Part shown: piece by piece, positions 58,744-64,000 of the stretch | Numbering within the stretch: position 1 is the first letter of the stretch | How the letters are laid out: each line of letters starts with the position of its first letter | Assembly: GCA_963823215.1 (NCBI GenBank) | Contig: CAWGKT010000012.1 | Coordinates: 1,006,393-1,070,392, forward strand | DNA from: CAIWHR01 sp963823215 | Lineage (GTDB): Bacteria > Pseudomonadota > Gammaproteobacteria > Burkholderiales > Casimicrobiaceae | Reading direction: 5' to 3' | DNA: 64,000 nt | Made by a program: the position numbers and the translations under genes | The notes under the pieces: model-generated | What the model was told of the DNA's origin: nothing | Database searches by the model: none | What the model saw: only the letters and a program-made list of their open reading frames with translations

Positions 58744-60276
58744 ATGCACGAGATCATTCGCGAACTCGAAAACCAGCGCGCTGCCGCGCGGCTGGGTGGC
58801 GGCCAGACACGCATCGATGCGCAGCACGCCAAGGGCAAGCTGACGGCGCGCGAACGCCTCGAGCTCCTGCTCGACCCGGCAAGCTTCGAGGAATGGGACA
58901 TGTTCGTCGAGCACCGCTGCCACGACTTCGGCATGGCGGACCAGAAGATTCCCGGCGACGGCGTGGTCATCGGCTACGGCACGATCAACGGCCGGCTGGT
59001 CTTCGTCTACAGCCAGGACTTCACCGTCTTCGGCGGCGCGCTGTCGGAGGCGCACGCCGAGAAGATCTGCAAGATCATGGACCACGCGATGAAAGTCGGC
59101 GCGCCGGTGATCGGGCTCAACGATTCCGGCGGTGCGCGGATCCAGGAGGGCGTGGCGTCGCTCGGCGGTTATGCCGAGGTGTTCCAGCGCAATGTGATGG
59201 CCTCGGGCGTGGTCCCGCAGATATCGGTGATCATGGGGCCGTGCGCGGGGGGTGCCGTGTACTCGCCGGCGATGACCGACTTCATCTTCATGGTGAAGGA
59301 CAGTTCCTACATGTTCGTGACCGGCCCCGAGGTCGTGAAGACCGTCACCCACGAGGAAGTGAGCGCCGAGGATCTCGGCGGCGCGGTGACCCACGCCTCG
59401 AAGTCCGGCGTGGCCGATCTCGCGTTCGAGAACGACGTCGAGGCCATGCTGATGGTGCGCGCCCTGTTCAGCTACCTTCCCGGCTCCAACCGCGACAAGC
59501 CGCCGGTCGTCCCCACGGACGACCCTGCCGACCGGCTCGATCACTCGCTCGACACGCTGGTTCCCGACAACCCGAACAAGCCGTACGACGTCAAGGAACT
59601 GATCTACAAGGTGGTCGACGAAGGCGGGTTCTTCGAGCTTGCCCCCGACTTTGCGAGGAACATCGTGACCGGACTGGCGCGCATGGACGGCTCGACGGTG
59701 GGCATCGTCGCCAACCAGCCGCTGGTGCTGGCCGGGTGCCTCGACATCAAGTCGTCGGTCAAGGCGGCGCGCTTCGTGCGCTTCTGCGACGCATTCAACA
59801 TACCGCTCGTCACCTTCGTCGACGTGCCCGGCTTCATGCCCGGCACGGCGCAGGAATACGGCGGCATCATCAAGCATGGCGCCAAGCTGCTCTTCGCCTA
59901 CGCCGAGTGCACGGTGCCCAAGGTCACCGTGATCACGCGCAAGGCGTACGGCGGGGCCTACGACGTCATGTCGTCCAAGCACCTGCGGGGGGACGTCAAC
60001 TTCGCCTGGCCAAGCGCCGAGATCGCGGTGATGGGCCCCAAGGGCGCGGTCGAGATCATCTTCCGCAAGGACATCGGCGACCCGCGGAAGATCGCGGAGC
60101 GCACCGAGGAATACCGGAAGAAGTTCGCCAACCCGTTCATCGCCGGCAGCCGCGGCTACATCGACGACGTCATCATGCCGCACGAGACGCGCAAGCGGAT
60201 CTGCCGCTCGCTCGCGATGCTGCACGACAAGAAGGTCGAGAACCCGTGGCGCAAGCACAGCAACATCCCGCTCTGA
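58744..60276 (+). CDS. pccB: Propionyl-CoA carboxylase beta subunit
   Basis: The carboxyltransferase subunit that moves CO2 from biotin to propionyl-CoA. It has 510 residues, the family length. The crotonase-like blocks GRLVFVYSQDFTVFGGAL, GLNDSGGARIQEGVASLGGY, MGPCAGGAVYSPAMTDF and FVDVPGFMPGTAQEYGGIIK are intact. The same fold serves as the alpha subunit of Na+-pumping methylmalonyl-CoA decarboxylases; the adjacent biotin carboxylase favours PccB. It lies 64 bp after meaB and probably belongs to the same operon. Confidence 0.93.
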   Translation: MHEIIRELENQRAAARLGGGQTRIDAQHAKGKLTARERLELLLDPASFEEWDMFVEHRCHDFGMADQKIPGDGVVIGYGTINGRLVFVYSQDFTVFGGALSEAHAEKICKIMDHAMKVGAPVIGLNDSGGARIQEGVASLGGYAEVFQRNVMASGVVPQISVIMGPCAGGAVYSPAMTDFIFMVKDSSYMFVTGPEVVKTVTHEEVSAEDLGGAVTHASKSGVADLAFENDVEAMLMVRALFSYLPGSNRDKPPVVPTDDPADRLDHSLDTLVPDNPNKPYDVKELIYKVVDEGGFFELAPDFARNIVTGLARMDGSTVGIVANQPLVLAGCLDIKSSVKAARFVRFCDAFNIPLVTFVDVPGFMPGTAQEYGGIIKHGAKLLFAYAECTVPKVTVITRKAYGGAYDVMSSKHLRGDVNFAWPSAEIAVMGPKGAVEIIFRKDIGDPRKIAERTEEYRKKFANPFIAGSRGYIDDVIMPHETRKRICRSLAMLHDKKVENPWRKHSNIPL

Positions 60277-60316
60277 TCCGCGCCCACGCAACGCGCACCG
60301 GTCACAGGACCCCCAC

Positions 60317-62305
60317 ATGTTCAAGAAAATCCTCATCGCCAATCGCGGTGAAATCGCCTGCCGCGTGATCAGGACCGCGCGGGCCATGGGCATCCGGACG
60401 GTGGCCGTCTACTCGGATGCCGACCGGGACTCGCGCCACGTCGAGATGGCCGACGAGGCGGTGCCGATCGGTCCGCCCCCGTCCGCGCAGAGCTATCTCG
60501 TGATCGAGCGCATCGTCAACGTGTGCAAGGACACCGGCGCCGAGGCCGTTCACCCGGGATACGGGTTCCTGTCGGAGAACCCGGCCTTCTGCACTGCGCT
60601 CGAGAACGAAGGCATCGTCTTCATCGGCCCGAAGGCCCATGCGATGGAGGCGATGGGCGACAAGATCGCCTCGAAAAAACTCGCGCTGGCGGCCAAGGTC
60701 CGGACGATCCCCGGCCACAACAGCGCGATCGGCACGGCCGAGGAGGCCGTGGCGATCGCCAAGGGCATCGGCTATCCGGTGATGATCAAGGCCTCGGCCG
60801 GCGGCGGCGGGAAGGGCCTGCGCGTCGCGTACGACGACGTTCAGTGCCGCGAGGGCTTTGCCTCCTGCAGGAACGAGGCGAAGAGTGCGTTTGGCGACGA
60901 CCGGGTATTCATCGAGAAGTTCGTCGAGGATCCACGGCACATCGAGATCCAGGTCCTGGGCGATGCCCACGGCAATGTCGTGTACCTCAACGAGCGCGAA
61001 TGCTCGATCCAGCGCCGCCACCAGAAGGTCATCGAGGAGGCGCCGTCGCCGTTCCTCGACGACGCGACGCGGATCGCAATGGGCGAGCAGGCGGTGCAGC
61101 TCGCTCGCGCCGTGCAGTACCAGTCGGCCGGCACGGTCGAGTTCGTCGTCGACAGGCACAAGTCATTCTATTTTCTCGAGATGAATACCCGGCTGCAGGT
61201 CGAGCACCCGGTCACCGAGGCGATCACGGGCCTCGATCTGGTCGAGCTGATGATCCGCGTCGCGGCCGGCGAGCGGCTGCCCTTTGCGCAGAAGGACGTG
61301 CGCCGCAACGGCTGGGCGATCGAATGCCGGATCAACGCCGAGGATCCGTTCCGCAGCTTCCTGCCGTCCTCCGGCCGCGTCGTCAAGTTCATGCCGCCGC
61401 CCGAGATTCCCGGGCAGATTCGCGTCGACACGGGCATGTACGAGGGCGGCGAAGTGTCGATGTACTACGATTCGATGATCGCGAAGCTGATCTGCCACGG
61501 CGCGACGCGCGACGTGGCGATCGCGCGGATGCGCGAGGCGCTCAACGCGTTCGTCATCCGCGGCGTCGCGTCGAACATCGCGTTCCAGGCGGCGCTGATG
61601 CAGCATCCACGCTTCGTCTCCGGCGACTTCAACACCGGCTTCATCGCCGAAGCGTTTCCCAAGGGCTTCCATGCCTCGACCGCCGTCCACGACGATCCGC
61701 TGCTGCTGGCCGCCGTCGCCGCCCTCGCCCGCCGCCGTTACATCGCGCGCGTGGTGCAGATCTCGGGGCAGCTGCGCGGCCACCGGCGGAACGTGGGGCA
61801 CGACTGGGTCGTGATGATGGGCGCGCAGCGGTTCGCGCTGCGCCTGACTCCGATCGAGGGCGGGTGCTCCATCGCCTGCGAAGGGGAAACCCATGAGCTG
61901 CGCTCGGACTGGAAGCTCGGCGAGTTGATCTTCCGCGGGCGGTGGAACGGCCGGGACGTCTGCCTGCAGATCCAGCGCGTCGGCTGGCGCTACCGGGTGA
62001 CCCATTGGGGCACGCAGGCCGAGATCACGGTACTGACGGCGCGAGCGGCGCACCTGCTGTCGTTGATGCCGGACAAGCCCAAGCCGGATCTGTCGCGCTT
62101 CCTGCTGTCGCCGATGCCCGGGCTCCTCACCGAACTCGCGGTGAAGGCCGGCCAGGAAGTGAAGGCCGGCGAGAAGCTCGCGGTGATCGAAGCGATGAAG
62201 ATGGAAAACGTGCTGCGCGCGGAAGCCGATGGCGTGATCAAGGAAGTGCGCGCGGCGCAGGGCGACAGTCTGGCGGTCGACCAGCCCATCCTCGAATTCA
62301 GGTAG
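60317..62305 (+). CDS. pccA: Propionyl/acetyl-CoA carboxylase alpha subunit (biotin carboxylase plus biotin carrier)
   Basis: Carboxylates its own biotin with bicarbonate and ATP. It has 662 residues. The biotin carboxylase domain (about 1-450) has KILIANRGEIACRVIRTARA, the ATP loop KASAGGGGKGLRVA, and the catalytic EMNTRLQVEHPVTE. A BT domain of about 150 residues follows, and the C-terminal biotinyl domain has EAMKMEN with the biotin Lys near 627. The ATG at 60317 lies 40 bp after pccB. It converges on the epimerase-like gene. Confidence 0.95.
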   Translation: MFKKILIANRGEIACRVIRTARAMGIRTVAVYSDADRDSRHVEMADEAVPIGPPPSAQSYLVIERIVNVCKDTGAEAVHPGYGFLSENPAFCTALENEGIVFIGPKAHAMEAMGDKIASKKLALAAKVRTIPGHNSAIGTAEEAVAIAKGIGYPVMIKASAGGGGKGLRVAYDDVQCREGFASCRNEAKSAFGDDRVFIEKFVEDPRHIEIQVLGDAHGNVVYLNERECSIQRRHQKVIEEAPSPFLDDATRIAMGEQAVQLARAVQYQSAGTVEFVVDRHKSFYFLEMNTRLQVEHPVTEAITGLDLVELMIRVAAGERLPFAQKDVRRNGWAIECRINAEDPFRSFLPSSGRVVKFMPPPEIPGQIRVDTGMYEGGEVSMYYDSMIAKLICHGATRDVAIARMREALNAFVIRGVASNIAFQAALMQHPRFVSGDFNTGFIAEAFPKGFHASTAVHDDPLLLAAVAALARRRYIARVVQISGQLRGHRRNVGHDWVVMMGAQRFALRLTPIEGGCSIACEGETHELRSDWKLGELIFRGRWNGRDVCLQIQRVGWRYRVTHWGTQAEITVLTARAAHLLSLMPDKPKPDLSRFLLSPMPGLLTELAVKAGQEVKAGEKLAVIEAMKMENVLRAEADGVIKEVRAAQGDSLAVDQPILEFR

Positions 62306-62384
62306 CCCGCGTTAAGCCGGCGCGAAGGCCGCGGCCGATGCCGAGCCGAAGCTGCGCCGGCGATCCGCCGGGCGCAGCGTCAGG

Positions 62385-62849
62385 CTAAGCGAATGCCGCG
62401 ATTACCTCGGGCGGCGCCTGCACCAACTCGATCAGCACACCCTCGCCGCCGAGGGGGGACGCCTCGTTGCCCTTCGGGTGGATGAAGCACACGTCGTGAC
62501 CGGCGGCGCCCTTCCGGATCCCGCCGGGGGTGAAGCGCATGCCCTGCGCGCCCAGCCAGGCGACCGCGGCCGCGAGATCGTCCACCCACAGGCCGATGTG
62601 GTTGAGCGCCGGATCGTGGACGGCGGGTTTCTTCGCGGCGTCGAGCGGCTGCATCAGATCCACCTCGACCCGGAACGGACCGCGCCCGACTGCGAGGATG
62701 TCCTCGTCCACGTTCTCGCGCGCGCTGCGGTAGGTGCCGGTCGCCTCGATCCCCAGCGTGTCGACCCAGAGCGCGCGCAGTCGCTGCTTGTCGAGCCCGC
62801 CGATGGCGATCTGCTGCAGACCCAGGATCCGGAATGGCCGAATGTGCAT
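62385..62849 (-). CDS. VOC-family protein, methylmalonyl-CoA epimerase-like
   Basis: A 154-residue vicinal-oxygen-chelate protein, expected to convert (S)- to (R)-methylmalonyl-CoA, linking the carboxylase and mutase. It has two beta-alpha-beta modules. The second has NHIGLWVDDL, supplying a metal-ligand His, and GVLIELVQ supplies the Glu. In the first module the expected ligand His is a Gln (LGLQQIAIGG), so the metal site differs from well-studied epimerases. The call rests on fold plus the surrounding carboxylase and mutase genes. ATG at 62849. Confidence 0.75.
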   Translation of the reverse strand: MHIRPFRILGLQQIAIGGLDKQRLRALWVDTLGIEATGTYRSARENVDEDILAVGRGPFRVEVDLMQPLDAAKKPAVHDPALNHIGLWVDDLAAAVAWLGAQGMRFTPGGIRKGAAGHDVCFIHPKGNEASPLGGEGVLIELVQAPPEVIAAFA

Positions 62850-62956
62850 CGAAGTCCCCTCCTCTCATCACCCTGTGGTCACGCGGTACCGCCACCACCG
62901 GTCGACCGGACCCCGGGGGCAAGGCCATCACGCCGATCCGACAAGCGGCGGTCCGT

Positions 62957-64000
62957 CTATCCGGCCCCCATGAGTGCCAGCACGACTCCGCCAGCGACGA
63001 CGCTCGCCACCTGGCCGGCGGCGTTGGCCCCCATCGCGTGCATCAGCAGGAAGTTCTCGAAGTCCTCGTCCTGCGCGACCTTGTGCACGACGCGCGCCGC
63101 CATCGGAAACGCGCTGATGCCGGCGGCGCCAATCAGCGGGTTGAAGCGCCCGCCGCTTGCCACGTTGAGAACCTTGCCGAAGATCAATCCCGCCGCCGCG
63201 TCGAACGTGAACGCAATGATGCCGAGGACCATTATGGCAAGCGTGCTGGGCTTCAAGAACTCGACGCCGACCATCGTGGAACCGATCGCGAGCCCGAGAA
63301 AGAGGGTGACGACATTGGCGATCTCTGCTGCCGACGCCTTGGTGAGCCGCTCGACCGCACCCGACTCCTTCATCAGGTTGCCGAGCATCAGCATTCCGAT
63401 CAGCGGCGTGGCGAACGGCACCAGCGTGCCGACGAGCACGGTGACGAAAATCGGGAAGAGGATGCGCGTGCGCCGGCTGATCGCGCGCTGGCTGTAGGGC
63501 ATGCGGATTGCCCGCTCCTTTTGCGTCGTCAATGCGCGCATGATGGGCGGGAGGATGATCGGCACCAACGCCATGTAGCTGTAGGCCGCGACCGTGATCG
63601 GGCCGAGCAGATGCGGGGCGAGGATCCCGCTGACGTAGATTGACGTCGGGCCGTCAATCGCGCCGATGATGCCGATCGAGGCCGCTTCCTCGCGGCTGAA
63701 CCCGAGCAGCAGCGCCAGGATCAGCGTGAGGAAGATCCCGAACTGGCCCGCCGCGCCCAGGAGCACCATCCGCGGGTTTTCGAGCAATGGCCCGAAGTCG
63801 GTGAGTGCGCCGATGCCGATGAAGATGAGCAGCGGGAACACCTCGTTGGCAACGCCGGCGTGGTAGAGCAGGCGCAGCATTCCCTCCTCGGCGATGAGCG
63901 GTGACAGCGGCAGGTTCGCCAGCAGGCAACCTGCGCCGATCGGCACCAGCAGCAACGGTTCGTAGTTCCGGGCGATGCCGAGGTAGAGCAGAACGCTGGC
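62957..64000 (-). CDS. Na+-translocating decarboxylase beta subunit (OadB/MmdB/GcdB family), 5' end beyond window
   Basis: A membrane subunit that couples decarboxylation of a biotin-bound carboxyl to Na+ export. The frame is open to the window edge, so the N-terminus is missing; the visible 347 residues have about nine hydrophobic segments. Family blocks include LIFIGIGALTDFGPLL, GIIGAIDGPTSIYVSG with the conserved Asp in the ion path, and LMHAMGANAAGQVASVVAGG at the C-terminus. It lies beside the propionyl-CoA carboxylase genes on the opposite strand. Whether it serves oxaloacetate, methylmalonyl-CoA or another substrate cannot be told without its missing neighbours. Confidence 0.88.
   Translation of the reverse strand, partial: ASVLLYLGIARNYEPLLLVPIGAGCLLANLPLSPLIAEEGMLRLLYHAGVANEVFPLLIFIGIGALTDFGPLLENPRMVLLGAAGQFGIFLTLILALLLGFSREEAASIGIIGAIDGPTSIYVSGILAPHLLGPITVAAYSYMALVPIILPPIMRALTTQKERAIRMPYSQRAISRRTRILFPIFVTVLVGTLVPFATPLIGMLMLGNLMKESGAVERLTKASAAEIANVVTLFLGLAIGSTMVGVEFLKPSTLAIMVLGIIAFTFDAAAGLIFGKVLNVASGGRFNPLIGAAGISAFPMAARVVHKVAQDEDFENFLLMHAMGANAAGQVASVVAGGVVLALMGAG

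Noticed and set aside
58744..60276. Methylmalonyl-CoA decarboxylase alpha subunit (MmdA) instead of PccB
   Set aside because: The folds are alike, but a biotin carboxylase alpha subunit directly follows, and the mutase and MeaB precede; propionyl-CoA carboxylase is the better call.

Overview
This window is a 64 kb stretch of GC-rich chromosome from a free-living Gram-negative betaproteobacterium, most likely Burkholderiales-like. The placement rests on gene content and order. The signs are zapA followed by 6S RNA and an EVE-domain gene, gloB divergent from a methyltransferase-rnhA pair, lptM-lysA next to cyaY, a lysine/alanine-rich histone H1-like protein, an HX4E-type PlsC, and a long miaB-to-plsC run of housekeeping genes. 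I saw no rRNA, tRNA, insertion sequence, prophage or CRISPR array. Coding density is very high and many starts overlap the preceding stop by ATGA or GTGA.

Layout. 1-10.8 kb is a fatty-acid beta-oxidation cluster: TetR regulator, fadE-type acyl-CoA dehydrogenase, thiolase, FadB/J-type bifunctional enzyme, FadD ligase, YciA-like thioesterase, a terminator, then a FadL-type porin. 10.9-19.5 kb holds a chalcone-isomerase-like protein, two poorly characterised proteins, rnhA, a methyltransferase, gloB, mltD, the H1-like gene, lysA, lptM and cyaY. 19.5-33.3 kb is one long minus-strand series: miaB, a large lipoprotein metalloprotease, phoH-like, ybeY, corC, lnt, glyQ, glyS, gmhB, plsC and a YgjP-type metallohydrolase. 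33.4-38.4 kb is vitamin B12 uptake: a cobalamin riboswitch, btuB and btuF, facing btuC-btuD. 38.5-41.6 kb holds greB, a ZapB-like small coiled coil, zapA, 6S RNA, an EVE protein and a TauE/SafE permease.

41.6-51.8 kb is an oxalate-use island. On the minus strand are oxc (oxalyl-CoA decarboxylase), frc (formyl-CoA transferase) and a MatB-like acyl-CoA ligase. Divergent from them are a GntR regulator, with a perfect TGGTATACCA operator in the shared intergenic region, and a two-gene NAD-dependent formate dehydrogenase. Together they would turn oxalate into CO2 and NADH. 51.8-55.1 kb is a tripartite tricarboxylate transporter operon in which tctA carries two frameshifts and tctC one, while tctB is intact. 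55.4-64 kb is the propionyl-CoA/methylmalonyl-CoA module: B12-dependent mutase, MeaB GTPase, propionyl-CoA carboxylase beta and alpha, a VOC epimerase-like protein, and a Na+-translocating decarboxylase beta subunit that runs off the window. The mutase gives a local reason for the B12 import genes.

The most unusual feature is a dispersed family of about 60-90 bp GC-rich units (about 13 units at 7 sites). They sit almost exclusively at junctions between same-strand genes. At several sites the unit begins exactly on the ATGA that overlaps the upstream stop codon and ends on the ATGA/GTGA that starts the downstream gene. Arrays remain open reading frames, so gene-to-gene translational coupling could survive the insertion.
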